Assembly: GCA_009701845.1 (NCBI GenBank) | Contig: WLJI01000004.1 | Span: 1 to 49,736 of the forward strand | Direction: 5' to 3' | Length of the DNA stretch: 49,736 nt | Source of the DNA: Actinomycetota bacterium | GTDB lineage: Bacteria; Actinomycetota; Acidimicrobiia; Acidimicrobiales; Microtrichaceae | Part shown: positions 25,379-33,170 of the stretch, one piece after another | Layout: each line of letters opens with the position of its first letter | Position numbering within the stretch: position 1 is the first letter of the stretch | Position numbers and translations under genes: made by a program | The notes under the pieces: model-generated | Databases searched by the model: none | The model's input: only the letters and a program-made list of their open reading frames with translations | What the model was told of the DNA's origin: nothing

Positions 25379-26544
25379 TGTTTGAACAATTTTTTGATGC
25401 CCTAGCCTCTGTATTGAACTTTTTCTATGTGTTGGTTCCCGAGGGAATTCGACCGTGGTTTGGGTATGGATTCTCGATCATGGCGCTCACGGTGCTGGTT
25501 ATGGCACTCATTACACCGCTGACTGTCAAGAGCACTCGGTCAATGTTGCAAATGCAGCGGATGCAACCCGAGATGAAGCGCATCCAAGAGAAGTACAAGA
25601 ACGACCGCGAAAAGCTCAACGCGGAACTCATGGCGTTTTACAAGGAGAATTCCATCAACCCCCTGGGCGGATGCTTGCCGATGGTGGCTCAGATGCCGGT
25701 CTTCATCATCATGTACCGACTCATACGAGGACTCACGGTGCGCGATGGCGGATTAGGAACTGGTACCGGACAGATTCTTGCCCAGGTTCAGAAAAATATC
25801 GAGACAACACCCTGGATCTTTACGAAGCAGGTCTTTCATCCCGAGCACCTCAACCCATCAACGGCTCTCTACCAAGCGCTGAGTAAGACCAACCGAATGA
25901 ACTTCTTGGGGATGGACCTTTCTCTCTCGGCCAGCCAGGCACTCAAGCTTGGTCTCTTGCTCGCAATCCCGTATCTAGCCCTTCTTGGCATCATGTTGGC
26001 AACCGGATTGTTCCAAAACCATCAACTGCAGTCTCGCAACACTTCTACCAACGTGAACCCTCAGCAGCAGATGATTATGAAGTTCATGCCGTTCTTCTTA
26101 CCCATCTTCTCGTTCGCGTTCCCAGCCGGTATGGCGTTGTATTGGTGTACCCAAAACTTCTGCCGAATTGGTACGAACAGCTACATCACTCGTTCGGTCT
26201 ACCGAAAAGAACATGAGAAGAACCCAATTGAGGTGAGTTCAAAAGAGGCCAAGGGCTCACAAAGCGGTAAGTCCACAAAGTCAAGCAAGGCTGCAGTCGT
26301 AACCACGGCCGAGATTTCTTCCAAGAGTGGTTCAAAAAAGGGAGCCACAGGGTCAAAGAAATCTGCAAATGCCGAACCCGAGGTACGTAGCCCCGGGAAC
26401 AGTGTGAAAAGCCAAGCAGCTCACAAAAAGCAATCAGGATCAGACTCGACGGACGGAACCACGTCGAGCACACCGGGTAAGGCCAAGGTTAACCCTCGCC
26501 GCTCCGGGGAGTCCCGTCGAGGTTCCCAAACGAAGAACAACTGA
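25378..26544 (+). CDS. yidC: Membrane protein insertase YidC
   Basis: YidC inserts membrane proteins alone or with SecYEG. This is the short Gram-positive type (388 residues, no large periplasmic P1 domain). Visible segments include MQRMQPEMKRIQEKYKNDREK, NPLGGCLPMVAQMPVFIIMY and the C-terminal transmembrane part MKFMPFFLPIFSFAFPAGMALYW, read in two blocks. The last ~110 residues form a Lys/Ser-rich, low-complexity cytoplasmic tail likely to contact ribosomes. Confidence 0.97.
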   Translation: MFEQFFDALASVLNFFYVLVPEGIRPWFGYGFSIMALTVLVMALITPLTVKSTRSMLQMQRMQPEMKRIQEKYKNDREKLNAELMAFYKENSINPLGGCLPMVAQMPVFIIMYRLIRGLTVRDGGLGTGTGQILAQVQKNIETTPWIFTKQVFHPEHLNPSTALYQALSKTNRMNFLGMDLSLSASQALKLGLLLAIPYLALLGIMLATGLFQNHQLQSRNTSTNVNPQQQMIMKFMPFFLPIFSFAFPAGMALYWCTQNFCRIGTNSYITRSVYRKEHEKNPIEVSSKEAKGSQSGKSTKSSKAAVVTTAEISSKSGSKKGATGSKKSANAEPEVRSPGNSVKSQAAHKKQSGSDSTDGTTSSTPGKAKVNPRRSGESRRGSQTKNN

Positions 26545-26549
26545 GGTAT

Positions 26550-27356
26550 GTGATGGAGTGGGTAGAAACTACTGGCAAGACAGTAGAAGAGGCCAAGGAA
26601 TTGGCGCTGGATCAGCTTGGAGTTGACCAGGAAGATGCCGAGTTTGAACTTCTTGAGGAGCCGAAGACGGGCCTGTTTGGCCGGCCACGCGGCGATGCAA
26701 GGGTTCGTGCTCGAATACTCCCGAAGTCCCCTCGGGCCAAGGTTGAGCGGAAACGAAGGCCAAAGAAGGAAGACGGCGGATCGGCAGCTGCCGCAGAAGC
26801 CCCCGACCGTCAAAGCACTAGCTCGAATGAGGCGAATGTTTCACGTGGAACATCGCCCTCTCGTGAACGAGCCGAGCCCCGACGCAACAAGGAGCCAATG
26901 GATCCGGCGGAGCAGTGCACGGTGGTAGAGGAGTTTCTTACCGGTCTCGCCGAGTCGTTTGGTTTCTCAGCGACGGCAACAGCAGTGTTTGAGGACGAGG
27001 ACTTGAGAGTCAACCTCACCGGCGAAAACCTCGGAGTGATGGTTGGCCCCCGCTTGGTAACGCTCGAAGCAATTCAGGAGATCACAAGAAACACCCTTCA
27101 GCGCCAAGCTGCAGGCCGAGAGTACGGCCGAGTCACAGTTGACATCGAAGGGATCCGTGACCGCAGGAAGCAGGCGCTCACGACATTCGTGACAGAGCAA
27201 GCCGCGACTGTCACTAGTGGAACTACTGTGGTCTTTGAAGTGATGTCAAGCGCTGACCGAAAGCAGGTGCACGATGTTGCCTCAGAGATTGACGGGATTT
27301 CCTCCGTTTCAGAGGGAGAGGACCCACGTCGTCGGGTCGTTCTTAAGTCTGTGTAA
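26550..27356 (+). CDS. jag: RNA-binding protein Jag/KhpB (Jag-N, KH, R3H)
   Basis: Jag/KhpB is an RNA-binding protein linked to cell division and wall control. Residues 1-50 are a Jag-N domain (TGKTVEEAKELALDQLGV, KTGLFGRP). A charged, low-complexity linker follows (about 60-125). The KH domain shows GENLGVMVGPRLVTLEAIQ and the R3H domain is around VDIEGIRDRRKQAL. It starts at GTG 26550 or ATG 26553, five bases after yidC. A parS site (26837-26852) is embedded in its linker-coding region. Confidence 0.94.
   Translation: MMEWVETTGKTVEEAKELALDQLGVDQEDAEFELLEEPKTGLFGRPRGDARVRARILPKSPRAKVERKRRPKKEDGGSAAAAEAPDRQSTSSNEANVSRGTSPSRERAEPRRNKEPMDPAEQCTVVEEFLTGLAESFGFSATATAVFEDEDLRVNLTGENLGVMVGPRLVTLEAIQEITRNTLQRQAAGREYGRVTVDIEGIRDRRKQALTTFVTEQAATVTSGTTVVFEVMSSADRKQVHDVASEIDGISSVSEGEDPRRRVVLKSV
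26837..26852. promoter_or_regulatory. parS centromere site inside jag
   Basis: TGTTTCACGTGGAACA differs by one base from the universal ParB-binding parS consensus TGTTTCACGTGAAACA. It lies in the jag linker-coding region, about 2.5 kb upstream of parB, and is read as NVSRGTS without disturbing the frame. Confidence 0.85.
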
Positions 27357-27383
27357 GAACCTGAAATTCTTCTAGCAAGTAGT

Positions 27384-27413
27384 GACACGGGCACCCAAAT
27401 GGGTGCCCGTGTC
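27384..27413. terminator. Perfect 13-bp hairpin after jag
   Basis: GACACGGGCACCC (27384-27396) pairs perfectly with GGGTGCCCGTGTC (27401-27413) around AAAT. No T-run follows, so it is a strong hairpin without a classical tail. It could end or stabilise the rpmH-jag transcript before rsmG. Confidence 0.55.
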
Positions 27414-27489
27414 GCGTCAACGAGGCAGTTCGAGTCTCCGCCAACGGCAGAACTAACACGGCGGCGCATAAACCTGCGACACTAGGTGG

Positions 27490-28131
27490 GTGATTGATCG
27501 AGCAGCGGAACTGTTAGTGATTCTCGAGCAAAGCCGTGATCTTGGCTTTCTTGGCCCTGGGCCAGTTGCCGCACAGATCAGTCACGCAGAAGGCTTCTTA
27601 CCCTTCCTACTCAGCGACCGAGAGACTGAGCTCGCCAGCAGGAAGATTCTCGATCTTGGTAGCGGTGGAGGACTTCCTGGCCTAGTACTCGCCTTGGCTC
27701 TACCTACCTCAGAGTTTGTTTTAGTGGATAGTAATCAACGAAGATGCTCCTTTCTGCAATCGGCGATCGAGCAACTCTTAATTACGGACCGTGTTCGGGT
27801 CGCCCTAGGGCGCGCAGAGGAACTAGCGCGCGATCCTTCGTTGCGAGCGAGTTGTGAAGTGGTTGTTTCCCGCTCCTTCGGTCCCCCTGCAGTAACGGCC
27901 GAATGTGCTATTGGATTCCTCTCGGGCCCGGGTGCACAGGTGCTCATCAGTGAGCCGCCCGAGGACCAACCCCGTCGTTGGCCAGAGGAAGGCCTAGAGA
28001 AGCTGGGGCTAGCGATAGGAAGCCGAGAAACCCACGGTCTGGCAACTATTCAGCAACTTCTCATGGTGGCGCCATGCCCAGAGAAGTTCCCCCGACGAGT
28101 CGGCATTCCGGCAAAAAGACCAGTTTTTTAG
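27490..28131 (+). CDS. rsmG: 16S rRNA m7G527 methyltransferase RsmG
   Basis: RsmG methylates N7 of G527 in 16S rRNA; its loss gives low-level streptomycin resistance in several bacteria. The SAM-binding motif ILDLGSGGGLPGLVLALALP is followed by LVDSNQRRCSFLQSAIEQL and the conserved VVSRSFGPP. The product has 213 residues, normal length. The start is GTG at 27490. It lies between jag and parA, the standard position of gidB in actinobacteria. Confidence 0.94.
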   Translation: MIDRAAELLVILEQSRDLGFLGPGPVAAQISHAEGFLPFLLSDRETELASRKILDLGSGGGLPGLVLALALPTSEFVLVDSNQRRCSFLQSAIEQLLITDRVRVALGRAEELARDPSLRASCEVVVSRSFGPPAVTAECAIGFLSGPGAQVLISEPPEDQPRRWPEEGLEKLGLAIGSRETHGLATIQQLLMVAPCPEKFPRRVGIPAKRPVF

Positions 28132-28163
28132 GAAAAGCGGGAAATTCGAAAGATTTCTTGTGA

Positions 28164-28179
28164 TGTTCCACGTGGAACA
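28164..28179. promoter_or_regulatory. parS centromere site upstream of parA
   Basis: TGTTCCACGTGGAACA is a perfect 16-bp palindrome, two bases from the parS consensus, in the rsmG-parA gap about 90 bases before the parA start. It is the second ParB site in 1.3 kb. Confidence 0.9.
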
Positions 28180-28268
28180 CGCCGAGGGTCCTTGACCCGG
28201 GCTTAAGAACCGTCAAGTATACAGAGGCGCCATTTCGGGCGCTGATCACCTGCGTTCAGGGAGCATGG

Positions 28269-29402
28269 ATGACCGACTTGCAATCCCCGGCGGACCTAGA
28301 GCAAACCCCTTCGCTTCAAGCAGAAGTGGCAGTGCCAATAGAGCACCTATCTGGGGAAGAGCTACTGCTGCCGGAAGACACAGTCACATCGGAAGAGACA
28401 GTCACACCAGTTGAGACAGTCACACCAGTTATGACAGTCGCGCCAGAAGGCACAGACCTTCCTACCGAGGCACCGCCAGAACCGGAAACGGAAGAAGAGT
28501 TCGATACCGAGTACCCAGAAGAGCCCGCGGATCGAGAGGCTGAGGACTCCAAACCTACAGACGAGCCTACTGATTCAGACCCGGTAGGTCCCAGTGCGGC
28601 AGATTCCTCAGAGGACGGCTTTGTTCGAAAGACCCCGGCTCTACCACGGGTGATCGCGTTAGCGAATCAGAAGGGCGGAGTGGGCAAGACCACAACGACG
28701 GTCAATCTAGGAGCTGCGCTTGCGGACCTTGGGTATCGAGTCTTACTCATTGATCTTGATCCTCAGGGCAATGCAACAACGGGTCTAGGGATCAACCACC
28801 ATGATCTCGATGTCACCATTTACAACGTCTTGTTGCAAGATGTCAGTCTCGACGAGTGCGTGGAGCCGACAGAGGTCAAGGGGCTGTTCATTGCTCCAGC
28901 CAGTTTGGATCTTGCTGGGTCCGAGATCGAATTGGTCACAGCATTTAGTCGCGAAAGCAAACTCAAGCGTGCTCTCGATGAGGTCATTGATGATTATGAC
29001 TACGTCTTGATTGATTGCCCACCCTCACTCGGTTTGCTCACTGTAAATGCTCTCGTGGCGGCGACCGAGGTCATGGTGCCAATTCAGTGCGAATACTATG
29101 CACTTGAGGGGCTTGGTCAGCTCACGAGGAATGTGGACCTCATTCGCAGGAACCTCAATGCGAGTCTAGAAATTCTCAATATTGTTCTGGTGATGTATGA
29201 CGGTCGGACCAAATTAGGAGAGCAAGTATCGGACGAGGTTCGAGCGCATTATGGATCTCGAGTCTGTCGAATTGTGATTCCTCGTAACGTACGACTCTCG
29301 GAGGCACCAGGCTTTGGTCAGCCGATTACTACCTTTGACCCCAGTTCTCGGGGTGCGGTGGCGTATAAGGAACTAGCTCGGGAGGTCAGTGGTGTCTCGT
29401 AA
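28269..29402 (+). CDS. parA: Chromosome-partitioning ATPase ParA
   Basis: ParA is the Walker-type ATPase that positions ParB-parS complexes. At 377 residues it has an unusual acidic N-terminal extension of about 125 residues. This is rich in Glu/Thr/Pro and contains four 18-base in-frame repeats (28380-28451). The catalytic core follows: VIALANQKGGVGKTTTTVNL (deviant Walker A), LIDLDPQGNATTGLG and DYVLIDCPPSLGLLTVNA. GGGAG precedes the ATG. It overlaps parB by 14 bases. Confidence 0.96.
   Translation: MTDLQSPADLEQTPSLQAEVAVPIEHLSGEELLLPEDTVTSEETVTPVETVTPVMTVAPEGTDLPTEAPPEPETEEEFDTEYPEEPADREAEDSKPTDEPTDSDPVGPSAADSSEDGFVRKTPALPRVIALANQKGGVGKTTTTVNLGAALADLGYRVLLIDLDPQGNATTGLGINHHDLDVTIYNVLLQDVSLDECVEPTEVKGLFIAPASLDLAGSEIELVTAFSRESKLKRALDEVIDDYDYVLIDCPPSLGLLTVNALVAATEVMVPIQCEYYALEGLGQLTRNVDLIRRNLNASLEILNIVLVMYDGRTKLGEQVSDEVRAHYGSRVCRIVIPRNVRLSEAPGFGQPITTFDPSSRGAVAYKELAREVSGVS
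28380..28451 (+). repeat. Four 18-bp in-frame repeats in the parA N-terminal extension
   Basis: Units begin at 28380, 28398, 28416 and 28434 and encode TVTSEE, TVTPVE, TVTPVM and TVAPEG. The middle two are nearly identical, indicating recent slippage expansion. Confidence 0.75.
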
Positions 29403-30291
29403 AGGTGGCCTCGGAAGAGGATTGTCTGCACTCATCCCTACGGGTGATTCAGAAGTGGAGGAAAGTGCCGCTGGGTTGCATAACCTTGAGTTGTCTAGCG
29501 TCCATCCAAATCCCTTGCAGCCCAGAAAGGCTTTCGACGAAGAGACACTTGAGGGTCTCGTCGAGAGCATCCGTGAACTTGGAGTCCTTCAGCCGATCCT
29601 TGTTCGGCAAACCGGGTCGAGCTTCGAAATCATTGCAGGTGAACGAAGGTGGCGTGCCGCGAAGCGCGTTGGCCTACCCACTATTCCGGCCGTGGTTCGA
29701 ACCGTTGACGATGTCAATTCATTAGAGCAGGCGCTTGTAGAGAACCTTCACCGGCAAGACCTCAATGCCCTAGAAGAGGCTGCTGCGTATCAGCAGCTGA
29801 TCGAAGATTTTGGCATGACCCAAGAACAGGTTGCTAAACGGGTCGGCAAAAGTAGATCTGCGGTTGCAAACCACCTGCGATTGTTCCAACTCTCCCCTGC
29901 TGTACAAAAACTCGTGGGAGAGGGACTTCTCTCGGCGGGTCACGCCAAAGCTCTGCTTGGTCACCCAGACCGCGCATATCAAGAAACGATTGCGAAACGA
30001 GTAGTTTCGGAGTCGCTCAGCGTGCGAGAGGTTGAGCAACTCATCAAGGAGCGACTCGATCTTGAGTCAGGCCTTGGGGGAGTAGCTGATGGTTCTTCCG
30101 ACAGGCCAGAACCATCCTCTGACCCAGAAAAGAAACTCCGGCCCCCGGGGATCCTAGAACTCGAAGAGCTACTTGCAACGTATCTTGAGACCCGGGTTGG
30201 AGTATCAATGACGGCGAAGCGAGGCAAGGTCACCGTTGAGTTCGCAAACCTTGAAGACCTCGAGCGGCTCTACCGCAGAATCATTGAGTGA
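29389..30291 (+). CDS. parB: Chromosome-partitioning protein ParB
   Basis: ParB binds parS, spreads as a CTP-dependent clamp and works with ParA. The N-terminus RKGGLGRGLSALIP is the ParA-contact motif. The CTPase segments are GSSFEIIAGERRWRAAKRVG and LVENLHRQDLNALEEAAAYQ. The helix-turn-helix is MTQEQVAKRVGKSRSAVANHL, in part. The C-terminal dimerisation domain is present. The start is GTG at 29389 or the adjacent GTG at 29392. The cognate parS sites are upstream at 26837 and 28164. Confidence 0.97.
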   Translation: MVSRKGGLGRGLSALIPTGDSEVEESAAGLHNLELSSVHPNPLQPRKAFDEETLEGLVESIRELGVLQPILVRQTGSSFEIIAGERRWRAAKRVGLPTIPAVVRTVDDVNSLEQALVENLHRQDLNALEEAAAYQQLIEDFGMTQEQVAKRVGKSRSAVANHLRLFQLSPAVQKLVGEGLLSAGHAKALLGHPDRAYQETIAKRVVSESLSVREVEQLIKERLDLESGLGGVADGSSDRPEPSSDPEKKLRPPGILELEELLATYLETRVGVSMTAKRGKVTVEFANLEDLERLYRRIIE

Positions 30292-30298
30292 GTCCCGT

Positions 30299-30318
30299 GG
30301 GGTGAGATATCTCACCCC
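30299..30318. terminator. 20-bp perfect palindrome between convergent parB and cwlM
   Basis: GGGGTGAGATATCTCACCCC is fully self-complementary and lies eight bases after the parB stop, between convergent genes. It may act as a bidirectional terminator (AAAGTTTA follows) or a protein-binding operator. Degenerate DnaA-like boxes (TTATGCACA at 30326-30334, TGTGGTTAA nearby) follow. Confidence 0.5.
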
Positions 30319-30405
30319 CGAAAGTTTATGCACAGGCTGTGGGAAAACTTGTGGTTAACCAAAGCTCAGCTTCAGAGTGAGAGTTGAGACTCACTCCCCC
30401 TTGCA

Positions 30406-31380
30406 TTAGCAGGGATCGGTTGCCCAAGCCTCGATCGCTCGGTGTAGAGAGGCAATGACGAGTGCTTGGCTTGATTCAAGAACCGTTGCCGGACCTAATC
30501 TCAGCAGCACTGCAGGTGGACGGGTTTCTCGCAGAATTTGAAACCGCATTCCTTGGACGGTGCCGACTCCCCAGCCTGGCGCTGCTGGTAATTCTTTGAT
30601 GATGAGCTCTGCAAACCGTCGGCCTGCATCGGACTCGTATCCGGGCACGGAAAAGTAGCTAGCCTCTGCTTGAGCACGATCCGAAATATCAAAGCCCAAA
30701 AATAAGTCAGCAGAAAAGCTATTGACTGCTTCGGCCTGAACGGACCAGTCCTCGTCATCTAGCAATAAGGTTGACATTCCAGACCCCTGCAGGCCGGCCG
30801 CAAATCCGCTGAGAACTGGATGGATTTGGCCAAGCGAGCCAAGCGCAACGCGAAGATCCGTTAGGTTCAGGAGTCGGCGCCGAAGGCGATCTCGTTCACG
30901 CACCCCGGTGACGGTCGCGGTTCCGCCCCGACCTTCGAGGCGTACCAGTGAGTCGACAGTCTCTGGGCCACAGACCTTGTCACTGACGAGGCCAGCGTTC
31001 CGCTGGAAATCAGCGATTGCTTGTTGAGTGAGCGATCCGAAGATTCCATCGACTCGGCCGGCATCAAACCCAAGCGCGCCTAGACGAAGTTGAAGCTCAG
31101 AAACATCATCTCCTCGCATCATGGGCGATCGGAGGCAGAGCAATCGATCTCCAATAGTAAAAGCCGTTTCCACCAATGCCGACCAGGTGATTGAGTCACA
31201 GTTTCCATCAGCGTCTAGGCCGTTTGCGCGCTGAAATTCAATAACGGCTGTTTGAGTCCCGAGCGAAAAGATACCCGACTCATCAGAGACAGAAAATCCT
31301 GCAGCGCGTAGCCTTCGTTGAAGGTCAGCTACGTCAGGTCCGGAAGAACCTGCGATCAGCGGAAGCGAAGCAAGGGTGAT
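30406..31380 (-). CDS. cwlM: CwlM-like protein: two peptidoglycan-binding domains plus degraded amidase domain
   Basis: Its position between parB and trxA matches CwlM of mycobacteria (Rv3915), an amidase relative that regulates MurA. Two peptidoglycan-binding repeats are visible: LIAGSSGPDVADLQRRLRAAG and RGDDVSELQLRLGALGF, each followed by a GIF...FQR segment. The amidase_3-like region lacks the usual GHGG motif. Its SIHAN-like segment reads LGFDISD and its catalytic-Glu segment reads AVLLRLG, so it looks inactive. The first ordinary start, GTG at 31176, deletes the first repeat. The frame is open to 31416 with no ATG, GTG or TTG. An ATC at 31380, seven bases after GGAG, is the best start (324 residues). 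Confidence 0.78.
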   Translation of the reverse strand: MTLASLPLIAGSSGPDVADLQRRLRAAGFSVSDESGIFSLGTQTAVIEFQRANGLDADGNCDSITWSALVETAFTIGDRLLCLRSPMMRGDDVSELQLRLGALGFDAGRVDGIFGSLTQQAIADFQRNAGLVSDKVCGPETVDSLVRLEGRGGTATVTGVRERDRLRRRLLNLTDLRVALGSLGQIHPVLSGFAAGLQGSGMSTLLLDDEDWSVQAEAVNSFSADLFLGFDISDRAQAEASYFSVPGYESDAGRRFAELIIKELPAAPGWGVGTVQGMRFQILRETRPPAVLLRLGPATVLESSQALVIASLHRAIEAWATDPC

Positions 31381-31423
31381 AACAGATCTCCAAGATAGAA
31401 CTAGTGTTCGATACAGCTAGTGA

Positions 31424-31750
31424 TTACAAATGGGGTCGAAGGTCGGCAAGAAGGGCTTCTTTGCCTTTTGCCCCTACGATCTTCTGTACGATTTCGCCAT
31501 CTTTGAAGAGGATCATTGTGGGAATGCTCTGCACACCGTACTGACGCGCCAAACCGGGGTTTTCATCAACATTTACCTTGGCAATCGTCAGTGAGCCGGT
31601 CTGCTCCGTTGCGATTTCTTCTAGAATTGGCGCAATGGTTTTGCATGGGCCACACCACTCGGCCCAGAAGTCAACGAGCACCGGCTCTGCGCTGCTGTTG
31701 ACCTGCTCTGCAAAGGTTGCTTCGCTGAGTTGACTAATTGAACCCGACAT
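31424..31750 (-). CDS. trxA: Thioredoxin
   Basis: This 108-residue thioredoxin has the active site WAEWCGPCKTIAP, the cis-proline loop SIPTMILF and normal length. It reduces disulfides in cytosolic proteins and is recycled by TrxB, whose gene lies immediately upstream in the same orientation. AGAGGA precedes the ATG. Adjacent trxB-trxA-cwlM is the typical actinobacterial order. Confidence 0.97.
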   Translation of the reverse strand: MSGSISQLSEATFAEQVNSSAEPVLVDFWAEWCGPCKTIAPILEEIATEQTGSLTIAKVNVDENPGLARQYGVQSIPTMILFKDGEIVQKIVGAKGKEALLADLRPHL

Positions 31751-31806
31751 AGGGTGTCCTCTCGTTGGGGATTTGGTGCAAGCGTGCTCACAACCTGCCC
31801 CAGATA

Positions 31807-31830
31807 CTAGTGGCCTTCCTAGTGGCCTTG
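31807..31830. repeat. 12-bp tandem duplication across the trxB stop codon
   Basis: CTAGTGGCCTTC (31807-31818) and CTAGTGGCCTTG (31819-31830) are adjacent near-identical copies. On the coding strand they duplicate the last codons and stop of trxB, so a second in-frame TAG lies just beyond the first. Confidence 0.7.
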
Positions 31831-32808
31831 GTCCTCTAGGAAGCGTTCGGCGTCAATGGCTGCGGTGCAACCGCTGCCAGCAGCAGTAATTGCTTGTCGG
31901 TAATAGTCGTCTTGTACATCACCGGCTGCGAACACGCCTTCGATATTGGTTTTAGAACTACTACCCTCAGTAATGAGGTAGCCATTCTCTTTCAGGTCGA
32001 GTTGGCCACGAAACAGATCGGTTGAAGGGCGGTGCCCAATCGCTACGAACACGCCGGTGAACCCGACAGTGCTTTGCTCATCGGTCAAGAGGTTTCGTAC
32101 AGCAAGGCCTTCGACTGAGGTTTCGCCGATGATGTCTTCGACCACCGTATTCCACATGAACTTGATCTTCGGGTTCTCATGAGCGCGGTCTTGCATGATT
32201 TTCGAGGCTCGCAGCTCGTCTCGGCGATGAATGATGGTGACGGTAGAGGCAAATCGAGAGAGGAACATGGCCTCTTCCACAGCGGAATCACCGCCACCAA
32301 CCACGGCGATGTCTTGGTCTCGGAAAAAGAAGCCATCGCAGGTGGCGCAGGTCGACAATCCGTGGCCGAGCAGCCGCTTTTCAGCTTCTAAGCCGAGCAT
32401 GAGTGACTGAGCACCCGTCGAGACGATGATGCTTCGTGCCAAATAGGTGGGTTCTGCACTGCTGTTTCCCACCCAGACCTTGAAGGGGCGTTGGCTGAGG
32501 TCAACCTTAGACACCTTTGAGGTGAGGATCTCGGTTCCGAATCGCGCAGCTTGTTCACGAAAATTCGCCATGAGTTCGGGACCCATAATTCCTGATGGGA
32601 AGCCTGGGAAGTTTTCAACTTCGGTGGTGAGCATGAGCTGCCCGCCTGGTTGGTCACTGTTTGAGGACGGTTCGCCCTCAATCAGAAGTGGCTCAAGATT
32701 GGCGCGGGCAGTGTAGATAGCGGCGGTCAGCCCGGCGGGACCTGATCCAATGATGATGACGTTGCGTACGTCTTCTTTGGCGGAAGCGGAATCGTTCTCT
32801 GCGGACAT
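31819..32808 (-). CDS. trxB: Thioredoxin reductase
   Basis: TrxB is an NADPH- and FAD-dependent flavoenzyme that reduces thioredoxin, 329 residues. It shows the FAD motif VIIIGSGPAGLTAAIYTARA, the redox pair in TCATCDGFFFRD, the NADPH motif VVGGGDSAVEEAMFL and the C-terminal FAD segment VFAAGDVQDDYYRQA. It is followed by trxA after 68 bases and preceded by a small membrane protein gene. Confidence 0.97.
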   Translation of the reverse strand: MSAENDSASAKEDVRNVIIIGSGPAGLTAAIYTARANLEPLLIEGEPSSNSDQPGGQLMLTTEVENFPGFPSGIMGPELMANFREQAARFGTEILTSKVSKVDLSQRPFKVWVGNSSAEPTYLARSIIVSTGAQSLMLGLEAEKRLLGHGLSTCATCDGFFFRDQDIAVVGGGDSAVEEAMFLSRFASTVTIIHRRDELRASKIMQDRAHENPKIKFMWNTVVEDIIGETSVEGLAVRNLLTDEQSTVGFTGVFVAIGHRPSTDLFRGQLDLKENGYLITEGSSSKTNIEGVFAAGDVQDDYYRQAITAAGSGCTAAIDAERFLEDQGH

Positions 32809-32817
32809 GGCTCTAGC

Positions 32818-33126
32818 CTACAGGGGCAATTTAGAGCGTTTGGACCAGAGGAAAGCACCGATCAGAACAAAGAGCGAGCCCAAAATTGTGTAGGCAATCC
32901 ATGCTTCACCCACTGCCCAAGTCAGCAGTCGGATGCTGCCGATCAGCGTAAAAATACCCACGGGTGTCAGCAGAATCAGTGCGACTAAGGCGTGAACCGA
33001 GATCCTTGAGTACTCAAGGATTGGCCCTGTGGCGCGGTCGCGAACCTTATCGACCGAGTCGACGATGAGGTCAGTGACCTGATCAGTCCAATCGGCGGTC
33101 TCGGGGGCTACGGGTTCTTCGGGCAT
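32818..33126 (-). CDS. Small two-helix membrane protein, unknown
   Basis: The 102-residue product has an acidic soluble N-terminus (MPEEPVAPETADWTD), a linker ILEYSRISVHALVAL and two transmembrane helices (LVALILLTPVGIFTLIGSI and IAYTILGSLFVLIGAFLW). It ends with WSKRSKLPL. No family is recognised. It lies between trxB and the transmembrane kinase in one orientation, where mycobacteria have Rv3912 and sigM. Coding is supported by the sharp acidic/hydrophobic/basic architecture and tight spacing. Confidence 0.75.
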   Translation of the reverse strand: MPEEPVAPETADWTDQVTDLIVDSVDKVRDRATGPILEYSRISVHALVALILLTPVGIFTLIGSIRLLTWAVGEAWIAYTILGSLFVLIGAFLWSKRSKLPL

Positions 33127-33170
33127 TGATCAAGACTCTAGTGGTGCAGGCTCGAGATGCTGGGCTTCAC

